A stretch of 64,000 nt of DNA from Cryptococcus deneoformans JEC21. Lineage: Eukaryota > Basidiomycota > Tremellomycetes > Tremellales > Cryptococcaceae. Shown piece by piece: positions 9,208 to 20,632 of this stretch. Positions within the stretch are counted from its first letter, which is position 1. The number at the start of each line of letters is the position of its first letter. Both the position numbers and the translations under genes were made by a program. The stretch is from positions 1 through 64,000 of the forward strand of contig NC_006670.1 in the NCBI RefSeq assembly GCF_000091045.1. Reading direction: 5' to 3'. Under the pieces are notes generated by a model. That model was not told where the DNA came from and ran no database searches. It was given only the letters and a program-made list of their open reading frames with translations.

Positions 9208-12200
9208 ATGCCCAACTCCAGTACACAGACCGTGGTCGCCATAGACTACGCTCAGACACCTTCACGACATCTGCATTCCGACACCCATCAAATTCCCAAT
9301 TCACGCCCCTCCCCAATTCTCACACACCACACACCTGCCCGCATTGCGCAACCAGAATTCGCGGAGCTTTTGACACCTCTCAAGTTCCGAAGACGCAAGC
9401 TTCAACCGAGACCAGATCAGCAACCTACTTCTCTCCCTCTTGTCGCTGGTCCTTCTCGTTTAGGATACTATACTCTTGAGGGGGATTTATATCGAGGCTC
9501 CGCTTATGACCCCACCCAACCTCCACCGGCAAATGCCACTGCACAGGTTGACGATGATGCAATATCGCTAGAGACGGGGAGCACCACGAGCTCTACCTCG
9601 AACTGGTCTTGGGGTTCGGGTAATTTTGATCGGGCAATGGCGGTAATTGGGCGAGTTGGAGAAGCTCTAGGTGTTCGTCGAGGTAGCGCAGGCTCTTCTT
9701 CCTCGGATTCATCAGCAGGTAGCTCGGATATGGAGAGTCTCAAATCTCAAGCCACAGCACCGAGGAAAGGTAGAAAGAGAAGAGGGAGTTTTATGTCCGG
9801 TCTTAGTCGGCAGGCGTCTCGAGGAGGTGCGGAAGGGGTCAAAGCGAAGCACAAAAGGGAGCAGTTGCCGAAGAGAAGACAGTTCACACTGCTGGTACCT
9901 CCACCTGCATTACCATCTGGAGATGTGGATATCGGTATTCCATCGACGATAGATCCACATGTCTTTGCTGAAACCGAAAAACTCCCTGGGGATCGAAAGG
10001 GAGACAAAAACTATCCCCCAGACCGAGTCATCACAACCCCCTCCCTGCCTACCGTTCTCGACAAAATCCAATCAGTTCGACTATCAAGTGGCTACTCTGG
10101 TATCCCCAGTTCCGTAGGCAACACTCCACCTCAAACGCCAGGTGCTTTCCCATCTAGTCCAACCCCGAATTTTGCATCGCGTGTTCCTGTCAGAAGAGGG
10201 GGTTCTGCTCCGGGGAGAAGTCGGAAATCCGCTGGATTCGTTAATCCTCCTGTCCCTCTCCTACCACAAACTCAATCCAGATTGCAGTGCCGATCCCAAT
10301 CTGCGGCGTCTTCTCGCACGGCAACACAATCACGACTCCATACATTAAGAGGTGCGGCCGAATCGCTCTCTCCTATCAGGCCGAAATCCGTCTCTGATTT
10401 ATTAGGCTTGAAGTTCGATGCGGAGTCTATGAAAGAAGGGACGGCGCTGATGGAGAGCAAAGTCGGGTTGGAGTTGAAGGGAAAGTCGAAATCAAAAGGA
10501 TGTTGGTGGTTAGACGTTTCTTGCCCTACATGGGAAGACCTAAGAGAAATCGGCGAGGTAAGTCACCATTCTCTCTTTCTTACCATTACGCTCTTTGCTC
10601 CATTCCTTTTATTTCATGTACATGGAAAAGGCCGTGCTAACAACTTCTTTCCGGTGGATAGTTACTCAGTCTTCACCCCCTGACACTGGAAGATGTCCTC
10701 CAACAAGACCCACGCGAAAAACTTGAGCGGTTCGATAAACTCGGTTATTACTTCCTCGTCATTCGCGCTCTCGATGAAAACTATTTCAAATATACTCCCG
10801 GTTCTTCTATATCATCTCCATCGGTCCAGAGCGGGAACAGCAACGGCAAAGGGGGTGATACCCAAACACCCAAGTCGACTCCGTCAGAAAAAGAGCTTAT
10901 CGACGAGAAAGAAGGTCTCAGTCAAGGAATGGATGATAGGAGCGGCAATAATAGGAATGAGGATGGGAATGAGCAACGACAGGATATCGAAGGACTAGAG
11001 TATAAGAAGAGCGAAAGGAGAAGAAGAGGATGGGGTATGGGCCGAGCCCAAGGGAAAATGACGGGGAAAATGGGTGAAAAGGTGGAAATCATCGAAGATA
11101 GACCAGGAAAAGAAGGATTAGAAGGTGTAGGTGTGGGTGCTGTGAATGTTTACCTTGTAGTATTTGCCGATGGCATCATCAGCGTGAGTCATCAATTTTT
11201 ACCGGCACCCTGACTTATAAATGGAAAGTGAAAAAGGAAAAGCTGACGTTTGACATACATATGATTTAGTTCCATTTCGATGACATTTCCAAACACACCA
11301 ACCGAGTCCTTGATCGGGTTCTTACTCTCGCCAACCCAGATCATGGCGCTGACTGGATTGCACACGGTCTCCTCGACTCGATCGTCGACGCCTTTTTCCC
11401 AATCATTCGCTATGTAGATGGAGCAATTGATGATATTGATTCATTGACTATTGACCCTACGACAGATCCCAAGAAAACGACGGCGTATCTGGGTCTCGGG
11501 CTAGGGAATGTGATGGCCGGAACAGACGAAGACGGTAGTGAAAGATTTAAGCAAGGTGGATTAGGGAATGGGAATGAGGGAAAGCGGGACGGTCTCTGGC
11601 GGACTCCCGATCATTCCGCAACACAACATATCTCCGTGCGCAAACGCCTGCGAGCCTCCTTTCCCCATTTTTACCCTCCTCCCCGAGTCCTCCGCACATT
11701 CACATACCTACGCCTATTCCTTCTTCCTACCTCATCTGCTGTGAAACGCAAACATGACCAAGCGCCCAAAACGGTTTTCGGCAGATCGACCATGCTGAAA
11801 AACATGACGGACATGAGAAAGCTGGTGACTGGCTTGACGAGGCTGTTGAGTGCGAAAGGAACAGTTATAGGGAGGTTAAGGAAGAGAGCAAAAGAGGAAG
11901 GCGGGACTGTCGAAGCGTATATTGGCGACGTCGAAGGTGAGATCTCGCCCCTTATCCATGCGTTCATTCATCTTTGTGTTAACTTCATTTTTAGACCATA
12001 TCCTGCTGTTGCAAAACAGTTTGTATCACTATGAATACATCCTCTCACACTGCCAACCGGCCTACCTGTCTCATCTTAATGTGTCTTATGCGTTTACGAA
12101 AGGGAGAACAGATCAGGCAATCTTGGCGCTGTCCGTTGTCGCGATCTCTATCCTGCCAATGCAGTTTATCACCGGTGGGTCCTTCCTCGTCCCTTATTCT

Positions 12201-12574
12201 CATCCCTTGTCCTCATTTTTATCATTGCTTCACAATCTTTTGTCTATTCGTTCTTTCCTCCATCTTTCCTTTTTTTATTTCTTTCTTTCCTGTGACTTAC
12301 TAACTCTTGCTTTCCGTCAACAGGTCTCTTCTCAATCAACGTCCATGTCCCCCACAATGGCTGGATTCATTGCCCCACGGACACTCTGTGTGAACCCGAC
12401 GGTTCTATGTCTCCCTTCAATTATTTTGCGGCGATCGTAATTGGCATCGCGTTGGTGGCTTGTTGCATGGTTAGCGTTATACGGTGGTGGAGATGGGACG
12501 CGAGGAAGAAATTTGGGAGGTTGAGAGGGATTGAGTTGCCAAACGCTTGGGATGGATTCTGGGGATGGGAGTAG
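9208..12574 (+). CDS. CorA-like Mg2+/divalent cation transporter with variant GMN motif
   Basis: The model is join(9208..10557, 10662..11183, 11270..11936, 11995..12174, 12324..12574), 989 aa. The first ~430 residues are Ser/Pro-rich and probably disordered. The CorA cytoplasmic domain begins at about 440 with REIGELLSLHPLTLEDV, QQDPREKLERFDKLGYYF and later FHFDDISKHTNRVLDRV; a basic, low-complexity insert of ~100 residues separates them. The first C-terminal membrane helix (LALSVVAISILPMQFITG) is followed by LFSINVHVPHN, where family members carry the GMN ion-selectivity signature; here it reads SIN. The second helix is FAAIVIGIALVACCMVSVI, followed by a short basic tail. Two helices at the C-terminus and the LHPLTLEDV segment make the family assignment firm; the ion transported cannot be stated because the selectivity motif is changed. 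Confidence 0.9.
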
Positions 12575-13199
12575 ATGCCGATAATGTGGAAAGAGGGCAT
12601 AAAGCCATTAGAAGACGACGTTCATTGAAATGAGAAAATACCGAAAAGGTGAAAGGAAGATTGCGAAGCGAAGAAGCCGGCGTAAAGTTAAGCACATTAC
12701 GAAAGAAGGATTGGATTGGTTTACTTACTCATCGTAGAAACTTCACGAACATTATCATTCCATCATATAATCATTTAGAAAAATGATTGGGTTTTGTACA
12801 TATTATATGCGGCTTTATAGTTTATGAACTTCGCACGATGTCGCATATGATTTGAAGAGCAAATATTAACCTGATATACCGAGGATACGCGAGTAATGGA
12901 ATGTCTATACAAGTGCTTAAATGGTTCATAACGTCTTGCTGTTTTACTCACTGGACAAACAAAATATGCATAACCTATGGATCTTCTTTCAAAGCTCCTT
13001 TTGCAACCAAGATAGGTGTAAGGAATGAGAGTAGGAAGAGAAAGAGAAAGACGGGGAAGTAGTTTGGGGGTGCAGAGGAGAGAGAGGAAGGGAAGGAGAG
13101 AGGAAGAGAGAAAGGACAATGTGAAGAGGTGCTAGGGAAAGAGAAGGTGAGAGCTCAGGATGTAGGGAAAGTGTGAGAAAGCTTGGTCAGCTCGTAGAG
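12575..13199. other. Intergenic, no gene seen
   Basis: This is the 3' flank of the CorA-like gene. Purine-rich tracts (about 13020-13150) generate long but unconvincing open frames. Confidence 0.5.
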
Positions 13200-14117
13200 C
13201 TAGAAAGATATAAAAAGGCGTAGCCTTTCGAATATAATAATACATTGCCGCAAGCAGCTTGATCTTCTCAAACACTCCAGTCTACCAGATAGATGGTCTA
13301 AACTTAGCGCTCCTAGTTCAAATTGAATACAAATAACCGAGGACATCGAAACTGTAGTAGCGTCAGCAGGTGTTTTCCGACCTCTACGACGGAGGACAAC
13401 AGTAAGTGGCACCGCTACAACAATAGTTGTGCCGTTTTCCACAATGACAGATGAATGTTCTCCAACTACAAATTGCTTTGTTGCATCTAAGTAAGCCGTG
13501 ATAACTACCTTATGAAGGTAATACGTAGGCGCCTAATCCATCTATGAGTTTGCAAACTAAATATCGGATCTTGGGGCAGGCAGAGATGGGGGAGGGAACA
13601 CACGATGGGGAGGCTAGTCTTGATCAACTAAGTGGATTATCATATATAAATTCCAACAGTTAACAGTTACTCAACGGTCCTCTCTTCTGACTTGTCATTC
13701 TCAGTAGGATAGCATAAGGAGTCGGGGCGATACATTGAAGATGGAAGTAGTAAAAATAAATGGAGGTAACCGAACGAATAATAAAGCTACGTACAGTTCG
13801 CGCCTAGTCGGACTAATCTGCGAGCCTGGCCAGATCTCGTCTCCCAAAGATCTCCAAAAGACCAATCTATGACAGACTCGTCCCAGATCAGCTCAAAACA
13901 TCCCTTTCCTCGGGTTGCGAGCAAAGTCGGATGCGACGTTGCAGAGAATGGTTCAACTGGAAACCTTAATATCTGTCTGGTACGTGATAGAGACGACTAT
14001 GATGTTGTGCGGGGAGGTGTTGTGCGTGACAATCCACCGGGTTGACCAAGACGAATTTAGCACGATTGCTTTCGGTGTGACTATCCCGAGTGCTTTAAAC
14101 AACGGACAGTGTGCCAT
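13200..14117 (-). CDS. Possible multi-exon gene, unknown function
   Basis: Coding-like segments on the minus strand follow one another. The first is MAHCPLFKALG from an ATG at 14117. The second, in another frame, contains RFPVEPFSATSHPTLLATRG then GKGCFELIWDESVIDWSFGD, ending near a GTACGT-like donor at about 13793. After a possible intron ending in TTAG near 13532, the third contains LHKVVITAYLDATKQFVVGE and ENGTTIVVAVPLTVVLRRRG, ending at a stop at 13200. The amino-acid texture is protein-like, but I recognise no family and cannot fix the junctions. It could be a real lineage-specific gene, a pseudogene or chance. Confidence 0.35.
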
Positions 14118-14507
14118 GATAATTTGTTATCTTTACTGATGTACGCATGAAATGGCGAGGGAACTCGAATGTAAACATAGTGATACTTTGTACCAGTGTT
14201 GCAAACCACTGGAAGATGATACATAGACCTGCAATGGACTGAAGAATTTGTAGCTTAAGATGATGTGGCTGTCAATAGATAGTCACAGCATCTGTCGTTG
14301 CAATATAGTCGTTCATGCCAAGATAGCAAAAGTCCTATCATAATCATTTTCCCTCCTTAATAATGCAATGTTGGATTCTCTCGGTCCTTTAATCATATAA
14401 AAACAGTATTGGACATGACAAGATACGACGGAGGGTAATGGTGAGACGGTATCGCGTTCGAGGGGAAATGGGGGGAAAGGTACAAGACGAGATAGATTGA
14501 AGGGTGT

Positions 14508-15931
14508 TTAGCTGGGCGCATCGAGGACGATATCCATCTATGTGGATGAAAAGGAGTAATCAGCAAGTGAAAACGATTGGCCACCGGTCTCAACTCACAT
14601 AGTCGTTGTAGGCAACAGTGATAAATCCTGTATTTTCAGGATCAAGTCTATTGTAACCACGTCAGCTCCCATCTCAAACCAAATTCAGCAGCAAAAAGAC
14701 TCACCGTCTGAATGCCTCAGTATAATGCTTGACTGTCACACAAGCCAACAAGAACCTATCAAAACTAATCCCCGGACGCGCCGCGACTGTCTGTCCAAGA
14801 GTTGATGGTGGGGTAAACCTTTTCACGAGCTTGGCGACCAGTTCGGGAGGAAGGGAAAAGCCGAAACCTTGTAAGGCATTAGACAGTTCCAGGCGGTCGA
14901 TGAGGCCTGAGTTGTCGCGGTCAAAACGGCGGAATATACCATGCCAGTCCTGTGTGCAATACACACGATTAGCGTGAATGAAGCTAGAACCATAGTCAAA
15001 GATGTACTTGAATATAGCGATAAAGTCCTTCGAATTCTTGGAAATTGATGCTCCCGCTGCGGTCGGTGTCGAAGATGTCTGCGGGATGTCAGAAGTGGTT
15101 AGTCGCGCCGACATCGTTACCTACTCATCAACTAGGACAAAAATCAGTAAATGTTTTGCATTAATAGGCTCATGTACTCACCATTTTGACGGCGTCTTCT
15201 CTCGCTTCCATCCTCGCATCCTTTGCAAGCAGTCGTTGCAGATCATATGCATGTAATTGACCACTTTGAGAGCTATCAAACTGGCGGAACCTATCTGCAG
15301 GTCAGAATACGTCCTACGTCAAAGATGGCAAAACTCACATGTTCTGGAGTTCTTGGTCCTCTGCTGAAGCAGGGGGTGACACAGAGTGCTGATGAGCTTG
15401 TTGCCACTGTTGTTGTTGCTGAGGATGTTGTTCAGGTTGCTGTTGCTGAAATGGTAGTTGGGATTGAGACGGATGTCCCAAAGCTAACCCCTGAGCCTGA
15501 GGCGTCGGATTATTCCATTGTTGCTGCTGCTGCTGTTGCGGGGGGGTCGAAGATTGCGCTAGATGGTATGCTTGAGGTTGTACAGATGGGTCGTTTTGAG
15601 TCACTTGCTGCGGAGTTCGAGCATAATTCTGATGAAGATGTTGAGGACCACTGTAAGCTTGCTGCGGCTGGTGCGGATGACCAGGGTGCTGTTGTGAAGA
15701 TCCATTCGTATATTGCTGGTTGTATCCAGGCTGGAGAGTAGGAGGGGGAGCAGGAGACTGTTGCTGTTGTACTGGCTGCAGAGGTTGTTCGGGCTGGTTC
15801 GCGGCTTCAGCCTCCGCTCGAGCTTTGGCTGCTTCTTCTGCCCTCTTTTTCGCGTATCGCTCTTCGTACCGTCTTCTTGCTTCGGCACTGACACTGCCGT
15901 ACGGGTTGGGAGCACTGATATACTGAGGCAT
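14508..15931 (-). CDS. Penta-EF-hand calcium-binding protein (peflin/ALG-2/Pef1-like)
   Basis: The model is complement(join(14508..14537, 14599..14647, 14705..14949, 15008..15078, 15125..15131, 15182..15290, 15339..15931)), 367 aa. The N-terminal ~195 residues are Gln/Pro-rich with a charged KKRAEEAAKARAEAE helix near the start, as in fungal PEF proteins. Five EF-hands follow: FRQFDSSQSGQL, IFDTDRSGSINFQEFEGL, FRRFDRDNSGLIDRLEL, a degenerate fourth around ISFDRFLLACVTVKHY, and FRRLDPENTGFITVAYNDY. The canonical second and third loops keep D-x-D-x-S-G. The family acts as cytosolic Ca2+ sensors that dimerise through the fifth hand and bind membranes or ESCRT-linked partners. The 7-nt exon at 15125-15131 (encoding L, M and the first base of N) is required to keep frame and yields the conserved KMLMNIFD. 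Confidence 0.9.
15125..15131 (-). other. 7-nt microexon of the penta-EF-hand gene
   Basis: On the minus strand the sequence reads TCCTAG, then TTGATGA, then GTAGGT. Introns of 50 nt (15132-15181) and 46 nt (15079-15124) flank it. Skipping it puts the downstream EF-hand out of frame; including it gives VKMLMNIFDTD, the expected family sequence. Confidence 0.8.
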
Positions 15932-16220
15932 GCTGTTGAAAATGGCTGAGGAAAAGTAGATGTATACGTATTGTACGTATAAGTGCGAAGTCGGATTGCC
16001 AAGGTCACACCAAAAGCCCAAGAAAGGAGAGTCGTCGCTGTTTATTTATTGCGTGTTTATCCTTTCTTTTCTTGTGATGTCATCAAAAGAGAATCTGAGA
16101 TCTATTTCTATTACAACCAGTCTCTAATGATCCCATAAGCTGATTACAAAATTAGTCTCGAGAGACATGTTTCATAGCACAATTCGCATCTCCTCTTTCT
16201 GTCTTCTCTCTCGTACACCA

Positions 16221-16237
16221 ATATATATATATATATA
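16221..16237. repeat. (AT)n microsatellite in the FAR11 promoter/leader
   Basis: Seventeen bases of alternating A and T lie 18 bp upstream of the FAR11 ATG. Confidence 0.85.
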
Positions 16238-16254
16238 ACTCTACCGTGCACACC

Positions 16255-19200
16255 ATGGCATCCTCAAAGCCAGTATTCGGGGGCATGTTTGACATGATGC
16301 GTAGAGGTAACGCGCAACAACAAGAGACCGCCCCGCCTACTCCGGTCGGTCAAGGTCAGCCAACCGTAGTCACCCGCCCGAGAGCACCTACAATGATCAT
16401 GAAGCGCGACGGCCAGGAGGACGGACTTTTGTCAGGACTACCTGGTGGAACGTTCCGGTCGCCAATGCAGGAGAAGAAGCAAAAGGTGGGTAGGGATGAC
16501 GAAGATTATTGTTAACAGGTTGAAGACACCGCAGTACGACTTTCGCTATGACGACACCGACACGCTTATGAATGAGTTGGAAGAGTTTTATCCTTATGTT
16601 GAGATGGCAGACATCGCTCGTAACCCGGAAAAGTTTAAAGGGTCGTTCAATGGAGGCAAGTGGATTTCTCTAAATCCTTACACTTCAGCTGTATCTAAGC
16701 CGTCATAGATTGGACTGAGGCACCCCTATCATCTCGCAAAGCGTATATCGAAGTTCAACTCGAACAGTTTGAATCACCCAACCAACACACCCGCCGACTT
16801 GCTCAGGGTCGTTTGCTGTATCTACTGCAAGGTTGTTTCGAGGAGACTACTTCGCCGGAGATGCAACTCCATTGGGTTATCGAAAATGCCAAGGCGGTGA
16901 GGGCAGTAGATGGTGTAGCGACGATTGTGTACGGATTAAGGGACGCAGCAAGGAGATATAGTATTTCAGCGTGAGTCTGGATTAATGGGACAAAGCTGAT
17001 GTATACAGAGACGACAAGCCCGCTCCTGGTTCCCTTCCAGCGGGGACAGTCCCAGCCCAGGTCGACCCATATGACGACCATAGCGCAGAGCTTATGGATC
17101 TTTTGGCAATGCTCTATTTTATCGTAGAGGTTCTAAGGACAGATGACACGTTCGGAGATGAGCTCAGTGAGTCGCATATCTCGTAGATTTGGCTGACAAC
17201 ACAGTGGCCATGTCCCCTCCCCTCCCCCTCGCTCTCTTCCAAATGGTGTCCACCCTACGAGACAAGATTCCGAAAGGCTATCCAGTGAAAAAAGTCCTGT
17301 TACTGTTATGGAAGACATTGCTTGCTTGTCTTGGAGGAATGAAAGAGGTCCAACAAGCCATGGCACTATCCCGAGAACAAGCCGGGCTGGATCCAAACAC
17401 CAAATGTGAGTGCTTTATTCGCAGCATTTGCTAACTCATACAGACTTCACTAAAGCCTCTCCTATCGATATCGCCTCGTGGCATCGTGATACCGCCACGA
17501 AATACCCTACTTTTGCCCCTCCGCGTTGTTCCGCGCATCCCATCCCCAGTGAGAAACTTGCCGAAAGCACACGCCCGATCCCTCCACGACCCAACTACCA
17601 TTCGACTGAAATGCCCCCAGCTCCTCCTCGACCTCAACCTCAACCTTCTGCCCCTGCTACCAACAACCCGTCATTACCTATGCCTGGTACACCGGCACCT
17701 TCTCCACCACCGTCACCTGCTCCACCGAAGAAGAAGCAGCAATTCCAAACCGACCCCTCTCGTCCCTTTGTTTTCCCATATTCTCGTTCGTCCGCCGCGG
17801 TGCCATCTTCGCTCGTCCCGTTCGCCATCTCTGAAGCAGACAAACTCTATCATCAACATGAGTACGTATCTCTCGGCTTGCTGCAAATGTGGCAGGTTCG
17901 CGAAGACTATATCCGTGAAGAGAGGGGACTGGGAAAGAGCGGGTTGATTGGTTTCACGAATGGCTACGACGGCGAGGAAGAGGAAGATGCGGAGGAAGTG
18001 GAAGCGATGATGAGAGAATGGAAGTATGAGCAAGAGGAGATGGACTGCGAAGAACGAGGGGATAGGGAGGGCGTGAAGAAAGCAAGGGAGAAGCGGATGG
18101 CGGCGAAGAGACTGAGAAGGGTCGACATCATCCATGTAAGTAGCCCTAATAGAACAGGTAGAACCGAACATTAATGACCTACCAGAAAAATACTCTGCCC
18201 ATCCTGCATAGCTGCGTGATTGCACTCCTTAAACTGCTGCTTGCCACAGTGACTTCACCATCTACAGGCGGCGGCGTCAATCTTCAAAACGCCAACATGC
18301 CTCCTGGTCTACATTCGCCTACGCAAGAAATGCCTCGTATGTGATACCATCCTTGCAAACCAGATCTATTACTGACTTAGTATACTGAATGTTGTCTTTG
18401 AAAAGTAGCTTCTGACAAGCCTAACGCGCCGCCTCCAACACAGGAAGAGATTGATATTGCCCGACACCGTGAGATTACGTCAAAGGCTGTGTCAGCAATC
18501 TTGATATTATTGCTCAAGTGGTTCAAAGCATCTCGTAGGTGTAATTTTATCGCTTAACGAGAGCAGGATGCTGATATATGTATGTCAACGCAGATGTTCT
18601 CAAATTCCATCTTCTTACACAACTCCTTTTTGACTCGAATTGCTTATTGTTGCTTCTCAAGATGTTCGGTCTTACTGACATCTCCCAAGTGGTAACGGCT
18701 CATAACGAAGTCGAATCACTCAAGTACGTCTGTATTTTCCAAAATTCACATCGCATACTTGACGTTCAATTTAGCTTCTTCAACTACTGCTATCTCGAAT
18801 GTGGTCGTCAACGTCCGAACGATGCTGCGGATCTTCGGCCCTCTCGGCATCCTTCAGGACCTTTGCCCGAAAACGCAGAATTATCCAACGACTATTCATG
18901 GCGCAACTTCTTCTCGACCATCAATTTCTTGAAGGTGTTGCAGAAAGTAACAAAGCATAGGAGCCATCGGACGTATGTCATGAGCTCATACAAAAGCTGG
19001 GTGAGTTTGGAGTCGATCGATCTTTTTGGGCAAGAAGTTGAGATTGAGTGCTGACTGTCCTCGTGCACTGATTCATAGCAAATCTTAAAGCGGATGCTGA
19101 AGGTCAACCAGCCGATGTTGCAACTCCAAGTACTTAAGCTTATCAAAAGCCAGATGCCTTGGTGTGGGCGTAAATGGCGTCAAGGTGAGATTGGCCACAA

Positions 19201-20461
19201 TGAATACTTTCGACTTTGGATCCTGACACACGCTATCTCAGCCGCTGGGAACATGAAAGTCATTACGTCCATCTATCTCAACTGCCGCCCCGAGTTGCGA
19301 GACGATTGGTTAGCGGGGACGGACCAAGACACCGAACTAGAGGATGCCGTCGTACGTTTATCTTTACAAACCACACCTATGACAAGATTTGACGTAGTAT
19401 TATCAGCCGCAAGATACTGCCCTTCGGACTCTCGTGCAGTTCTACAACCTCCGGCATTACATTCCCCCTGCCCCACTTTCGCCTGACGTATCCCACCGCC
19501 GCACCTCGTCGTTCAACCCCTTGTACGAAGATCCCGTTCTCCAGACCCAACACCCTCAATTTGGACATCGGGCGCGCTCAGACTCTACTAGCGGCACCAG
19601 TTCCGAATCCGACGTTTTCCCCCCCCGTAAAAGCTCTTCCAATAACCCGGCATCATTGCCTTACAATCCTGACGAGATGATTGAGTTTTGGCTACATGAG
19701 TACGAGGATGTACTGGTCGAGGTCTTTGGGGTAGAGGGTGGTAATGAGGTTTTAGATGAGTTCGGGTTAAGCAGTGAAATTGCTGGGTTGAGTTTCACAA
19801 GCAAATCTCCCTCCGGCGTCAGTGATGGAGAGGATATCCAAACTCCCGGGCCCGGAAACACTGACAGCCGGGCTTGGAACCGGTTGAGCGAGATCATGAG
19901 AAGAGGGGATGAAGAGGAAATAAGTGATTCCGAAAGTGTAGTCAGTGTCGGAGAGTTGGGTAGTGCTGCCAGGCTAGGCGGACAGGGTGCGGATGCAGTT
20001 AATGACGAAGAGGGAATATCGGAAGATGGTGAAGGTTTAGAAGAATCGGTGCCAGAAGGAGAAAAGAGTCGGGTTGGGATGGGTAAAGGGAGGAGAAGGA
20101 GCGGTGCTGGGGAGAACACATGGGAGGTGAGTGGGGCTTTTGCTCGTCTACCTTCTCAAAATCGGAACACTAACACGGTGACCTTCTTAAAACAGCACAT
20201 CTCACCAACCCTCGCTCTCCTTCCACGCACGCCGGCCGAACGGCGCCGCTCTTCCTCATCGTCCACCGGCTCGCCTCTTCGTCCCGTCGTTCCGACAGTC
20301 AACTCCACAATCAATTTAGGGTCCCTCGAAGGTCCGGATGAGGTCTTTGAGGATGAAGAAATCGACACAAGGGGCCCGATGCCGATCAAGATGGATACGA
20401 AGGACCATGAAGAAAGAGAGGGTGGTGCGGTGGATGAAGTGGAGTATACTTACGGAGAGTA
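16255..20461 (+). CDS. FAR11: Far11/STRIP-type STRIPAK complex subunit
   Basis: The gene starts at the ATG at 16255 (CACCATGGCA context) and ends at a stop at 20459-20461, with many short introns. After a disordered head comes the N1221 domain: YDFRYDDTDTLMNELEEFYP, EAPLSSRKAYIEVQLEQFE, RLAQGRLLYLLQGCFEE and DLLAMLYFIVEVLRTDD. A Pro-rich, variable stretch is followed by the C-terminal DUF3402-like part (LLILLLKWFKASR, LLLLKMFG, NFFSTINFLKVLQKVTKHRSHR, LRMLKVNQPMLQLQVLKLIK, WCGRKWRQ), then an acidic low-complexity tail ending VEYTYGE. Far11/STRIP1 proteins scaffold the striatin-PP2A complex that controls cell fusion, septation and TOR-linked signalling. Exact joins were not all resolved; the intron after codon ~76 (near 16483) has more than one possible acceptor. 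Confidence 0.85.
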
Positions 20462-20632
20462 GATTTTTAATCTATGCGCTATGTTCAGTGTGTAAAAAAA
20501 CTGCCCATGTATCATGTCACAAAATGAGACACTCATGAGGTTTTCGTGGTTAGAGACATAATAATGAACTAACCAGACTCCTACCTGTTGCATCGACAAT
20601 GCATAGTGAAGAGCACAAGCCCCAAAAATATC

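Noticed and set aside
15223..15741. 172-codon plus-strand frame opposite the PEF gene
   Set aside because: It is antisense to the Gln-rich CAG repeats of the PEF exon; no independent support.
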